64,000 nucleotides of DNA from Fimbriimonadaceae bacterium (GTDB lineage: Bacteria; Armatimonadota; Fimbriimonadia; Fimbriimonadales; Fimbriimonadaceae), in contig JAHCHO010000001.1 in NCBI GenBank assembly GCA_026129685.1, forward strand, positions 1-64,000, given 5' to 3'. The position numbers were made by a program, and so were the translations under genes. Shown one piece after another: positions 36,054 through 44,101 of the stretch (the first letter of the stretch is position 1; the number at the start of each line of letters is the position of its first letter). The notes beneath the pieces were generated by a model, which saw only the letters and a list, made by a program, of their open reading frames with translations, was not told where the DNA came from and searched no databases.

Positions 36054-37381
36054 GCCGGGACCGGGCCTTCCGAGTAGCGGTCCGGGGGAAACGCGGCGTC
36101 GCGGTAGATCTCGCTGCCGCAAAACGTCAGGACGACCTTCCCCTTGAAGTCGACGCCCTGCCACGGACTGTTCTTTCCACGGCTGAACGTGAACTGGGTG
36201 TCGAATCGCCAGTGGTGGTTGGGGTCGATGACGGTCACCTGTGCCACCGGAGTCTCGCCCCGCTTCAGGCTCCCGCCTTCCAAGCGCAGGACCCGGGCGG
36301 GGGCGGTGCTGAGTTTGCGGACCGTCTCGAGGGGACTGAGAACGTCGCGGTGGGTCAGGTACGTGAGCGTCGCTCCAACGGCGGATTCGAGGCCGACGAC
36401 CCCGAACGGCGCTTCGCCGAAGGGCACCTCGACTTCGTGGCCCGTGTAAGGGGCATGGTGCGCGGCGATGCAGTCGATCGTGCCGTCATGGAGGGCCTGC
36501 AACACGATGTCGAGGTCTACCTGGGTTCGAAGCGGCGGGTTCGTTTTGAAGCGGGTATCGAACTCGCCGACGGACTCCTCGGTCAGCGCAAAGTGGTGGG
36601 GGGCGACGTCGCAGGTCACGGGTGCGCCAAGGTACTTCGCCTGACGAATCATCTCGACGGCGCCCCACGTGCTGACGCCGGTGACGTGGAGCTGGCAACC
36701 GGTGTGGAGCGATAGGAGGCAGTTCCGCATCACCATCACCTCTTCGGCGCTGCGGGGGATGCCGGGAAGGCCGAGCATGGCGCTCACCGACCCGTCGTTC
36801 ATGGCGCCCGCCTCGCTGAGGGTGAGGTCCTCGCATTGGGCGAGGATGGGCAGATCCAGTTGCGTGCAGTAGTCCATCGCGCGGGCCATGATGCGGGCGC
36901 TCTGGGTTGGGGCTCCTACGTCGCTGGCGGCGACGATGCCGGCGCGTTTGAGGGCGGAGAGGTCGCTGATCTGCTCGCCTTTCATGCCAACCGTCAGGGC
37001 ACCGACGGGGGCGACGAAGGCGCCGCCGGCGCTTGGGGAGGCGGCGGCGTCCAGGATGTAATCCACGAGCGACGGGCTGTCGAGGGGCGGGTTCGTCGTC
37101 GGCAAGCAACAGACAAGGGTGTAGCCCCCGGCGACGGCGGCCTGCGTTCCGGTGGCGATCGTCTCTCGATGCTCGAACCCCGGCTGGCGGAGGTTCGTGT
37201 GCATGTCCACGAGGCCTGGCGCCACCCACATGCCCGTGAGGTCGTAGACCTCGTCCGGTTCGGAGACGGCGAGAGCGGCGCCATAGCCGGCGATCTGGTT
37301 GTCCTCAATGAGGAGGTCGCCGACGATGTCGAGGCCCTGGGAGGGGTCCAAAATCCGGCCGTTCTTGAGAAGGGTCTTCAC
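36050..37381 (-). CDS. pyrC': Dihydroorotase-like protein PyrC' (probably catalytically inactive ATCase partner)
   Basis: A 443-residue class I dihydroorotase homologue directly downstream of pyrB. The fold is preserved (small N- and C-terminal beta domain, NPPLRTQVDLD near 281), but the metal site is not. H-x-H of the family is DMHTN here (H61, N63). The His of the HCED motif is Q182 (AQCEDL). The His of HVST is G235 (TGVST). The catalytic Asp of SDHAPH is H308 (AHHAPY). Such pseudo-dihydroorotases are known to form structural complexes with aspartate transcarbamoylase. A functional pyrC is predicted elsewhere in the genome. GTGA overlap with pyrB fixes the start. Confidence 0.85.
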   Translation of the reverse strand: MKTLLKNGRILDPSQGLDIVGDLLIEDNQIAGYGAALAVSEPDEVYDLTGMWVAPGLVDMHTNLRQPGFEHRETIATGTQAAVAGGYTLVCCLPTTNPPLDSPSLVDYILDAAASPSAGGAFVAPVGALTVGMKGEQISDLSALKRAGIVAASDVGAPTQSARIMARAMDYCTQLDLPILAQCEDLTLSEAGAMNDGSVSAMLGLPGIPRSAEEVMVMRNCLLSLHTGCQLHVTGVSTWGAVEMIRQAKYLGAPVTCDVAPHHFALTEESVGEFDTRFKTNPPLRTQVDLDIVLQALHDGTIDCIAAHHAPYTGHEVEVPFGEAPFGVVGLESAVGATLTYLTHRDVLSPLETVRKLSTAPARVLRLEGGSLKRGETPVAQVTVIDPNHHWRFDTQFTFSRGKNSPWQGVDFKGKVVLTFCGSEIYRDAAFPPDRYSEGPVPA

Positions 37382-38328
37382 GCGCGGGCCTCCTCGCGAT
37401 CGAACCGCTCGAGATCGTGCCAGCCGTGGCCGAACACCCAGTAGAAGGCGGCCATCCGAACGAAGATGCCGTTTTCGATTTGGTTGGTGATCAGCGAGCG
37501 GTCGCCGTCGGCCGCCTCGTCGTCGAGTTCGACGCCGCGATTGAGCGGACCCGGATGCATGACCAGGCAGTCCGGTGCGGCCCATTCCAGGTTCTGTTGG
37601 GTCACTTGGTAGAGACGGGCGTACTCGGCCACGGAACTGACGAGACCGTCGAACATCCGTTCCTTTTGCAGACGCAGACACATGACGACGTCGGCATTGT
37701 CGAGTCCGGAGGCCAGGTCGTAGTGGACGCGGCCGGGTAGCAGGGCCATGTGGCTGGGAAGGAGCGTCTTGGGGCCGACGAACCGCACCTCCGCCCCCAT
37801 TTTGGAGAGGAGCCAGGCGTTCGAGCGCGCCACGCGCGAGTGCTGGACGTCCCCCACGATCGCGACGACGAGGCCTTCGAGACGCCCCTTGCGCTCAATG
37901 ATCGTGAGGGCGTCGCCGAGGGCCTGGGCGGGATGCTCGTGCGCGCCGTCGCCCGCGTTCAGCACGGGTCCGCCGAAAAACCGCGCGGCGAGCCTCGGCG
38001 CGCCGGACTGGCGATGGCGCATCACGAGGGCGTTGAGCCGCTCGTAGCGAAGCGTCAGGATCGTGTCCTTCAGACTCTCGCCTTTGCTCATGGAGCTTCC
38101 GCGCGTGGTGAAGTTGACGATGTTCAGCCCGATGTATTTGGCGGCCTGCTCGAACGCGACGCGGGTGCGGGTCGAGTCTTCGAAGAACAGCATTCCAACC
38201 GTCTTCGTCGGCAGAGCGGGGAATGGTCGGCCGTCGAGAACACGCCGCTTGAACTCTCCGCCGAGCCGGAGGAGTTCGCCGATCGAGTCGGCGTCGAGCG
38301 ACCGAATCCCAAGCAGGTGGCGGGTCAT
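37378..38328 (-). CDS. pyrB: Aspartate carbamoyltransferase catalytic subunit PyrB
   Basis: A 316-residue enzyme that condenses carbamoyl phosphate and aspartate, the committed step of pyrimidine synthesis. The carbamoyl-phosphate loop FEDSTRTR (near 49-56), HRQSGAP near 104, GDGAHEHPAQALGD near 124 and HPGPLNRG near 260 are all intact. No regulatory PyrI gene is nearby; the PyrC' partner is. Both ends overlap neighbours (ATGA with pyrR, GTGA with pyrC'). Confidence 0.97.
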   Translation of the reverse strand: MTRHLLGIRSLDADSIGELLRLGGEFKRRVLDGRPFPALPTKTVGMLFFEDSTRTRVAFEQAAKYIGLNIVNFTTRGSSMSKGESLKDTILTLRYERLNALVMRHRQSGAPRLAARFFGGPVLNAGDGAHEHPAQALGDALTIIERKGRLEGLVVAIVGDVQHSRVARSNAWLLSKMGAEVRFVGPKTLLPSHMALLPGRVHYDLASGLDNADVVMCLRLQKERMFDGLVSSVAEYARLYQVTQQNLEWAAPDCLVMHPGPLNRGVELDDEAADGDRSLITNQIENGIFVRMAAFYWVFGHGWHDLERFDREEARA

Positions 38329-38864
38329 CGCGCGGCGAGCCTCTCGTCCTCGCCGAACAACTCGACGGCGTCCTCACCGTCGAGTTCCGACACCTTGACC
38401 GCGACGTGGTCGCCACGGCTGGTCTCGAAGGACCGGCCGCAGTAGTCGGGCTGGATGGGGAGTTCCCGGTGACCCCGATCGATCAGGACGGCCAACTCGA
38501 CGGAACGGGGCCTGCCGAATCTCATGACGGCGTCCAGTCCGGCGCGGACGGTTCGCCCGGTGAAGATCACCTCGTCCACGAGCACCACCCGCTTCTTGTC
38601 GATTTGGAACGGGATTTCGGTTTCGTCGTCCCCCAAGGGGGGATGATCGTCGCGAAACGGGGTGATGTCGAGTTTTCCGCAGGGGACGGTGGTGCCCTCG
38701 ATCTGGGTCATCAGGAAGGCGAGGCGCTTTGCGATGGGCCATCCCCGGCGCATCACCCCGACGACGACAAGGTCCTCGGCGCCCTGATTGGCCTCCAAGA
38801 TCTCGTGGGCCATGCGCCCAAGGGTCCGTCGAATATCGCCCGCGTCCATGAGCACGGTGCCCAT
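38325..38864 (-). CDS. pyrR: Bifunctional pyr operon regulator / uracil phosphoribosyltransferase PyrR
   Basis: A 179-residue PRTase-fold protein with the PRPP-binding signature VVLVDEVIFTGRTVRAGLDA near residues 93-112 and FRDD near 70. In Gram-positive-type bacteria PyrR binds a leader in pyr mRNA and causes attenuation. Here a CATAAT box ends only 6 bases before the ATG, so the message may have no leader. In that case PyrR must act elsewhere, act differently, or mainly serve as uracil phosphoribosyltransferase. It is first in the pyrR-pyrB-pyrC' operon. Confidence 0.94.
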   Translation of the reverse strand: MGTVLMDAGDIRRTLGRMAHEILEANQGAEDLVVVGVMRRGWPIAKRLAFLMTQIEGTTVPCGKLDITPFRDDHPPLGDDETEIPFQIDKKRVVLVDEVIFTGRTVRAGLDAVMRFGRPRSVELAVLIDRGHRELPIQPDYCGRSFETSRGDHVAVKVSELDGEDAVELFGEDERLAAR

Positions 38865-38870
38865 ATCGGG

Positions 38871-38876
38871 ATTATG
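38871..38876 (-). promoter_or_regulatory. Putative -10 box immediately before pyrR
   Basis: CATAAT on the minus strand, one mismatch from TATAAT, separated from the pyrR ATG by six bases (CCCGAT). No Shine-Dalgarno sequence is present. If used, the transcript would be leaderless and could not hold a PyrR-binding attenuator. Confidence 0.4.
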
Positions 38877-39046
38877 GCCGTTGGCGCGGTCGCGAAGGGT
38901 GTAGAGGCCGCATCCGACCGACTTGGCAGACCGGTCCGGCTTGGACCCCAGGGAGAACTACCGGATTATCGGCGCCCGCAAGCGTTTTCTCAGTTTGCTC
39001 CCCGAAGATTGGCGGGAGACCGAAGAACACGTTGGCGGCGAACACG

Positions 39047-39154
39047 ATGTTCAAGGCCGAGCGACGAGATTCGATGAAAAGCTTTCTCAACGCCACCAAC
39101 ATCAAGCGCGACGACGGACTGTCCACCTTGATCGAACGGGGGGATCCGTCATGA
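39047..39154 (+). CDS. Possible 35-codon leader peptide coupled to the sigma-GGDEF gene
   Basis: A short frame, MFKAERRDSMKSFL... to ...ERGDPS, whose TGA stop overlaps the ATG of the sigma-factor gene (ATGA), the same coupling seen between proven neighbours. It is basic at the N-terminus and acidic near the end. No clear Shine-Dalgarno sequence precedes it, and the frame stays open further upstream, so the start is uncertain. It could be a genuine small protein, a translation-coupling leader, or chance. The spacer upstream (38877-39046) shows nothing else I can support. Confidence 0.3.
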   Translation: MFKAERRDSMKSFLNATNIKRDDGLSTLIERGDPS

Positions 39155-40398
39155 CGGCAGAGGCCCGGCACAGCGCTCGCCCCGACCCGGACGACCTCGT
39201 TCTGCGATACCTCAAGCGCCCGCACAACGATCTTCGGGACGCCATCGTCTCCGCCTACACGCCGATGGTCGAGATCTCGGCCCGGCGCTACGCGGGCATC
39301 GAGGCGGTCGAGGACCTGATCCAGGTCGGGTACCTGGGGTTGCTCAACGCGTTGCGCAAGTTCGACCCCAACAGCGGGGTCAAGTTCGCGACGTACGCTT
39401 CGTACCTCGTGTCGGGCGAGATCAAGCACTACCTTCGCGATCGCTCCCAGACGATTCGACAACCGGCGTGGCTCCAGGAACTCCGGCAGCGGGTCAACCG
39501 TGAGCGAACCGAATTGCAGGCGGCGCTCGGACGGACCCCGACGGAGAACGAGATCGCGCAGAAGCTCGGATGCGCGGTCGAAGCGGTCGTCGAACTGCAG
39601 GCCAGCGAAGACACGCTGCGCGTCGGTTCGCTCGACGAGCGCATCCCCGATACGGACGGTCTCGGCGAAAGCGACGCGATCGAGGTCCCGGAAACGACGG
39701 GGGCCTTCCGCACCGAGGATCGCCTCGTTCTGGAGGAAGCGATCGGACGTCTCAAGGAACTGGAGCGACGGGTGGTGGTCCTCTTCCACTTCGAGGCGAT
39801 GAACCAGACGGAGATCGCCAAGTCGCTGGGGATCTCGGGCAACTACGTTTCCTATCTCCTGCGCCAAGCCCTCGCCAAATTGCGCACGATGCTGTCAAGC
39901 GAGGTCCGCGTCTCCGGCCGCACCGGAACCGATGACAACGGCATCCCGGTCTGGGACGATGCGCTCGACGTCTACACGGAGAGCTACTTCCGGGCGCGTC
40001 TGCAAGAGGAGATCCTGCGGGCATCGGACGCCAACGCCGGGCTGGGGCTGGTCTTCGTGGGCTTGGACCGGGCGATCGGACTCACCCGCACCAATGCCAA
40101 CGTCTCGCCAGACTTTGTGCTGTCGGATATTGCGGCGCGCGTGCGCCAGCGCGTCCGACGGACGGACATCGTGGCGCGGTACGGTCATCGAGGGTTTGTC
40201 GTCATCCTCCCGGACGCAGGCTCGCACACGCAACACGTCCGCAACCGCGTCTTCGAGGCGGTTCGCGAAGGATTGAGCGAGATCTTCGGAGCGGACGGAG
40301 CGGGGACGTGCACGATCTCGTCGGCAGAGTTCCCCTCGGACTTCCACTCCTACCGCGACTTTCTTGCCACGGAGCGAAGCTCCGCGGGCGTCGCGTAA
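39151..40398 (+). CDS. Sigma-70 family factor fused to a degenerate GGDEF domain
   Basis: A 415-residue protein in two parts. Residues 1-250 are a group 3 sigma factor of the SigB/SigF/FliA type: region 2 (DLIQVGYLGLLNALRKFDP at 55-73, then VKFATYASYLVSGEIKHYLRD), region 3 (120-160), and region 4 with helix-turn-helix NQTEIAKSLGISGNYVSYLL at 218-237. Residues 268-405 are GGDEF-like: DALDVYTESYFRARLQEEI replaces DxLTGLYNRRYF, LVFVGLDR follows, and ARYGHRGFVVILPDA at 342-356 replaces RYGGDEF. The signature GGDEF is GHRGF, so cyclase activity is unlikely; nucleotide sensing or dimerisation is possible. ATG at 39151 has a GGGGGGA about 8 bases upstream. Confidence 0.88.
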   Translation: MTAEARHSARPDPDDLVLRYLKRPHNDLRDAIVSAYTPMVEISARRYAGIEAVEDLIQVGYLGLLNALRKFDPNSGVKFATYASYLVSGEIKHYLRDRSQTIRQPAWLQELRQRVNRERTELQAALGRTPTENEIAQKLGCAVEAVVELQASEDTLRVGSLDERIPDTDGLGESDAIEVPETTGAFRTEDRLVLEEAIGRLKELERRVVVLFHFEAMNQTEIAKSLGISGNYVSYLLRQALAKLRTMLSSEVRVSGRTGTDDNGIPVWDDALDVYTESYFRARLQEEILRASDANAGLGLVFVGLDRAIGLTRTNANVSPDFVLSDIAARVRQRVRRTDIVARYGHRGFVVILPDAGSHTQHVRNRVFEAVREGLSEIFGADGAGTCTISSAEFPSDFHSYRDFLATERSSAGVA

Positions 40399-40514
40399 GG
40401 GCGAACCCTCGTCCTCGGGCACCATTGGCGGATCGAAAAGGTTAGGAAAGTCGGGCTTCCGCCGGCCCAAGGTATCCTGATCCGGCGGTTCAGCCCGCTG
40501 TCTTTGGTGCCTGC

Positions 40515-41588
40515 ATGAACAAAAGCGTCCTTCCGGCGGTCATCGCCCTCGTAATCGGCATTGTGGGGGGCTATTTTGTCGGCTCCCGTAAGGAGGCGGT
40601 GGGCGGAGGCGGGCCGATCGCTTCGGTGTTCGGCGACCCGATCACCCAGACCGACCTCGTCAGCCATATGCGAGCCAAGCAGTCGGTGACGGCGGTCATC
40701 CAGAACCAGGCGGTTCCGAACGTCCGGACGGCGGGCACGATCGGTTTTCTGGCGATCGAGGACCTGATCAACCAGCGACTCGTGATGCAGCTCGCCAAGG
40801 ACGCGGGGGTCTGGCCGGACGACGCGGCGGTTCTCAAGGAACTCGAGGTCAAGAAGGAGCAGAATCCCCAGTTCGTCGAGCAGCTCAAGCAGACGGGCCA
40901 ATCGCTGGAGCAGATCAAGTACGGACTTAGGCTCGACCTCGCGATGGAGAACCTTATCACGAAGGGCATCAACGTGACGGCGGCGGACGTCGACAAATAC
41001 TTGAAGGACAACCCATCGGCCCTCATCGACCCGGCGCGGGTGAACATGCTGTTCGTTTTCATCAAGGAGGAGTCGGCCAAGGCCGATGTGGATCGGGCGC
41101 TTGCCCAGGGCGAGAGCTTCGCGGCGGTCGCCTCACGCTTCAACGTGGACCCGGCCGCGCGAGAGGCTCGCGGCCAGTTCCCCGAACGCACGATCGCCGA
41201 CCTGCGCAAGCAGGCACCCGAGATCGCCGCCGTGGTCGAGAAGACGGACGAGCTCCGAACCACCGACTGGGTCAAGACGGGCGACGGCTGGGCCAAGTTC
41301 TACATCGAGCGCAAGACCCAGGAGAAGAAGGTCAACCCCGACGCCAACATGAAGGAGACCATGCGACGGCGCCTGGCGGTCAGCCGAGGCCAGCTCTCGA
41401 ACGACGTGGCGAAGAAGCTTCAAGACCGCCTCAAGGAAGGCATCAAGGACAAGCAGATTAAGATCGACGACGAAACGTTGCGCAAGGAATGGGAGCGCGC
41501 GGCCGAGCGTCTGATGCAGAGCGAGAAGAAGCCAGCCGAGAGTGGCGGGGCGACGACTCCGGCGACCACGCCTCCCGCTGGCGGATAG
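40515..41588 (+). CDS. SurA/parvulin-like peptidyl-prolyl isomerase family protein
   Basis: A 357-residue protein with an N-terminal membrane anchor or uncleaved signal (VIALVIGIVGGYFVG, 9-23), so it sits outside the inner membrane. FGDPITQTDLVSHM and the helical segment to about residue 150 resemble the SurA N-terminal chaperone domain. Residues about 165-270 (VNMLFVFIKEESAKADVDRALAQGESFAAVASRF) resemble a divergent parvulin domain. The C-terminus is low complexity (Thr/Pro/Gly). Likely an envelope-protein foldase or chaperone; isomerase activity is unproven. The 116-base gap upstream contains a GGTATCCTGA box (about 40468) as a candidate promoter. Confidence 0.75.
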   Translation: MNKSVLPAVIALVIGIVGGYFVGSRKEAVGGGGPIASVFGDPITQTDLVSHMRAKQSVTAVIQNQAVPNVRTAGTIGFLAIEDLINQRLVMQLAKDAGVWPDDAAVLKELEVKKEQNPQFVEQLKQTGQSLEQIKYGLRLDLAMENLITKGINVTAADVDKYLKDNPSALIDPARVNMLFVFIKEESAKADVDRALAQGESFAAVASRFNVDPAAREARGQFPERTIADLRKQAPEIAAVVEKTDELRTTDWVKTGDGWAKFYIERKTQEKKVNPDANMKETMRRRLAVSRGQLSNDVAKKLQDRLKEGIKDKQIKIDDETLRKEWERAAERLMQSEKKPAESGGATTPATTPPAGG

Positions 41589-41743
41589 TCCACACCGCTT
41601 CGGTAGGACCTTCAGCCGCAAACCCGATAAAGAAACGCTCCGGGGCGCTCTTTCGGCGCGCCTGTCGGGTAGTGTCCCATATAGGGAAAAGGTTCGCGTC
41701 CGGGGTTTGTCGAAACGGGACCTCCTCTTTTGGTGAGATCGCA

Positions 41744-42907
41744 ATGCGAAGATTCTTATTACGGAGCGCGTTCGTCGCGGGAGCGGGGATTGCCGCCATG
41801 GCCCAGGCCTCCTATTGGGCCGTGATCCAGGGGACCGAGAACGTCCAGGTGGTCAAGGTGCTCGACGGCACGACGACCCTCTCTCCTCCCTCCTCCCTTC
41901 CTGCGGAGTACACCTTTACGGCGGACGGCGGCAAGGCGCTGGTGGCCGTGACTTCCTCGACCCTTCGTCGAGCCAACCAGCCGGGCACCAATGGTCTGCT
42001 CGTCTCGGCGCGCGTGGGCGTGCGCTACCGAATCTACACCAACGTCCAACCGCCCTCGGGAGCGCTCAAGTTGTACATGCTCCGGCGCCACAGCCTGGAC
42101 GCGATGGTCAACGTTCTTCAGTCGGCCGGTTCGGGTTCGGCTTGTGCGAGCACCAAGTTGACGGGGGGCAAAACCGACAACATCGAGGTGACCGGGATCG
42201 GCATGAACGAAGCCTCCCACACGGGCGGTGTGTTCCTACCCGTCACCCCGATGTACCCGGTCTTGCGGCAACCCGCCTGGGTGCAGGAGGGTTCGAACTG
42301 GTACTGTGAGACCGTGGTGCCCATGGACACGTCCACCGCCCGGTCTCGCTCTTCCTGGACCGGTTCGGGAGGCACCCAGACGGTCGTGACGGCAAGCTCG
42401 CACGCCAAGGCCGAACTCGACTTTTCGACGGCGGACATCGGACCCTACAACGTCTCCGGTACCGTCATCGGCGCCCATGGGGAAGTGATCGATGTCGAGG
42501 TCTACAACGCGGGCGGCATCTTGCAGAAGTCCTTCGCCACGCTCGTGGACGACAATGGCGAGTGCGACGTCGATATGTCGTTCCTGAAGAATGGCACGTA
42601 CCGCATTTGCGTGACGGCTTGGGGATCGCTCCGAAAGCGGGTCGACGTCGCGTACACCCAACTGGGAGTGACGGGAGTGAGCTTCCCGGTGTATTGGGGA
42701 GACGTGGACCGCGACAACGATATCGACTCGGACGACACGGCGTACATCCTGTCCCAGGTCGGTAAGTCGTCGAGCGACCCCATGGAGTGGTTCGCCCAAG
42801 ACTCGCAAGGCCGGTACCCCCAAGTGGCCGACCTCAATCGTGACGGCTCGGTAACGATGGCCGATCACGCGATCGCAGTGGCCAATCTTGGCCTTACGGG
42901 CGACTAG
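41744..42907 (+). CDS. Secreted protein with C-terminal dockerin-type calcium-binding repeats
   Basis: A 387-residue exported protein. A signal peptide (about 1-22, ending MAQAS) precedes a beta-rich body I do not recognise. The C-terminal ~70 residues contain two EF-hand-like dockerin segments: DVDRDNDIDSDDTAYIL (about 319-335) and DLNRDGSVTMADHAIAV (about 364-380). Dockerins normally bind cohesins, but no cohesin is visible here; in many non-cellulosomal bacteria the domain anchors or stabilises exoproteins. GGTGAGA precedes the ATG. The 155-base leader region upstream (41589-41743) can fold locally, but I could not match it to a riboswitch. Confidence 0.8.
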   Translation: MRRFLLRSAFVAGAGIAAMAQASYWAVIQGTENVQVVKVLDGTTTLSPPSSLPAEYTFTADGGKALVAVTSSTLRRANQPGTNGLLVSARVGVRYRIYTNVQPPSGALKLYMLRRHSLDAMVNVLQSAGSGSACASTKLTGGKTDNIEVTGIGMNEASHTGGVFLPVTPMYPVLRQPAWVQEGSNWYCETVVPMDTSTARSRSSWTGSGGTQTVVTASSHAKAELDFSTADIGPYNVSGTVIGAHGEVIDVEVYNAGGILQKSFATLVDDNGECDVDMSFLKNGTYRICVTAWGSLRKRVDVAYTQLGVTGVSFPVYWGDVDRDNDIDSDDTAYILSQVGKSSSDPMEWFAQDSQGRYPQVADLNRDGSVTMADHAIAVANLGLTGD

Positions 42908-42928
42908 CCCCCGGACCTTTGTTTTCGC

Positions 42929-42959
42929 GACCCGCCCTCTCGCACGGGGCGGGCGGGTC
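42929..42959 (+). terminator. Hairpin after the dockerin gene
   Basis: GACCCGCC (42929-42936) pairs with GGCGGGTC (42952-42959), followed by only TCTT-like sequence. The strong stem lies 21 bases after the upstream stop codon and 13 bases before the next ATG. It may be a weak terminator or an attenuating hairpin that lowers expression of the following gene. Confidence 0.45.
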
Positions 42960-42972
42960 TTCAGGAGAGCCA

Positions 42973-43593
42973 ATGCTAAGTGTGTGCGTGCAGTGCGCGG
43001 TATTCATCATCACCGCGACCATATCGGGAAGCCAATCACCGGGGCAACCGTCGATGCCTCCTTACCCCGGGTTCGTGGGGCTGGAGCCAAACCTTCCGCC
43101 CATGAGCCTCGTCGAGGTCACCCTGGTCTACGACGGCAAGCGACGCCCCTCTTTCGGGACGCTCGTGGACGAAGGGGGGGTGCTGCTCTTCTCGGCGCCG
43201 AGGACGACCGGTTCCGTGTCCGCCTACGCGAAACCCCACGGCGGGCTGAGCAGGCGCCTGGTTTTCGTCCCTAAGCCGGGAGGAGTCTGGCTGGGGCACG
43301 TGGAGTTTCCGTTGGGAGATTCCGACGAGAACAACCGGATCGACCAAGGCGACCTCGACTACGTGACCAAGTTGCGAGGCAAAACGGACAAGGAAGCGGA
43401 ATGGTACGACTGGGGCGAGACGACGCAACGGATGGCCTGGTACGCCGACACCAACGGCGACGGACGGATCGACGAGTCGGACATCGCGACGGTGCGACGG
43501 TTTCTGGGGTCGAAGTCCCAAGAGCCTCCGTCGCGACCTTCGGTGGTGAGGCAGCTACTCAGCGGCAAGTCGCTCGCACGCCCGCCGCAGTAG
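42973..43593 (+). CDS. Small secreted protein with dockerin/EF-hand-like repeats
   Basis: A 206-residue exported protein, ATG preceded by AGGAGA. A hydrophobic leader (about 1-18) is followed by a short beta-rich region (VEVTLVYDGKRRPSFGTLVDEGG) that parallels part of the preceding dockerin protein. Two EF-hand-like repeats follow: GDSDENNRIDQGDLDYV (about 117-133) and ADTNGDGRIDESDIATV (about 158-174). It looks like a reduced relative of the preceding gene product. Its end overlaps the convergent MarR gene by 39 bases. Confidence 0.7.
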   Translation: MLSVCVQCAVFIITATISGSQSPGQPSMPPYPGFVGLEPNLPPMSLVEVTLVYDGKRRPSFGTLVDEGGVLLFSAPRTTGSVSAYAKPHGGLSRRLVFVPKPGGVWLGHVEFPLGDSDENNRIDQGDLDYVTKLRGKTDKEAEWYDWGETTQRMAWYADTNGDGRIDESDIATVRRFLGSKSQEPPSRPSVVRQLLSGKSLARPPQ

Positions 43594-43986
43594 GTCGGCC
43601 TCCTCGTCGGTAAGGCGATCGGCGAAGAGGACGGCCACCGCCTGTCGGTAGTGGGGCCAAGCGGATTCGCGGGCTCGTTGCCCCGCCTCGGTGAGTTCGG
43701 CATAGGTTCCTCGCCGGTCCCGTGGGCAGGTCGTCCTCCGGATGTAGCCGAGGCTCTCGAGACGGTCGAGCCGGCGGGTCAAGCCACTGCGACTGATCAG
43801 CACGCTCTGAGCCAGTTCGCTCAGGCGCAAACGATGGCCCTCGGCGTACTCCAGGGTGACGAGGACGTCGTACACGTCCGGCGAGAGCGAGCCTGCTTCC
43901 TGCAACGCCCTCTCGAGCCGGGCGAGAAGCCGGGCATGGGCCGTTAGGAACCAGCGATAGCACTCGATCTTGTTTTGCGCGATCAT
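43555..43986 (-). CDS. MarR family transcriptional regulator
   Basis: A 143-residue winged-helix regulator. LSELAQSVLISRSGLTRRLDRLESLGYIRR (about 58-87) is the recognition helix region and TCPRDRRGTYAELTEAGQ (about 88-105) the wing. ATG at 43986 gives the standard MIAQNKIECYRWFLTAHARLL helix. It is divergent from scpA, with a TTGC-N4-GCAA palindrome 26 bases upstream of its own start, which suggests autoregulation. Ligand unknown. Confidence 0.92.
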   Translation of the reverse strand: MIAQNKIECYRWFLTAHARLLARLERALQEAGSLSPDVYDVLVTLEYAEGHRLRLSELAQSVLISRSGLTRRLDRLESLGYIRRTTCPRDRRGTYAELTEAGQRARESAWPHYRQAVAVLFADRLTDEEADLLRRACERLAAE

Positions 43987-44011
43987 GTCGGTTAAGGTCC
44001 TTGGGAGATTA

Positions 44012-44023
44012 TTGCTTACGCAA
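44012..44023. promoter_or_regulatory. Candidate MarR operator
   Basis: TTGCTTACGCAA, a TTGC/GCAA inverted repeat of the style bound by MarR-family proteins, lies in the 115-base divergent spacer between the MarR gene and scpA. It is the only clear palindrome in that spacer. Confidence 0.45.
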
Positions 44024-44101
44024 CGATTTGGAGGTCGTTTCGGGGGTTTCGGATGCTCGGGCGATGATTCGGCGTAACCTGACACGTCTTGATAGGGTTG
44101 A

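Noticed and set aside
41589-41743. Possible riboswitch (c-di-GMP type) upstream of the dockerin gene
   Set aside because: Local pairing such as ACCCGA with TCGGGT exists, but the conserved core sequences of known c-di-GMP riboswitches are missing.
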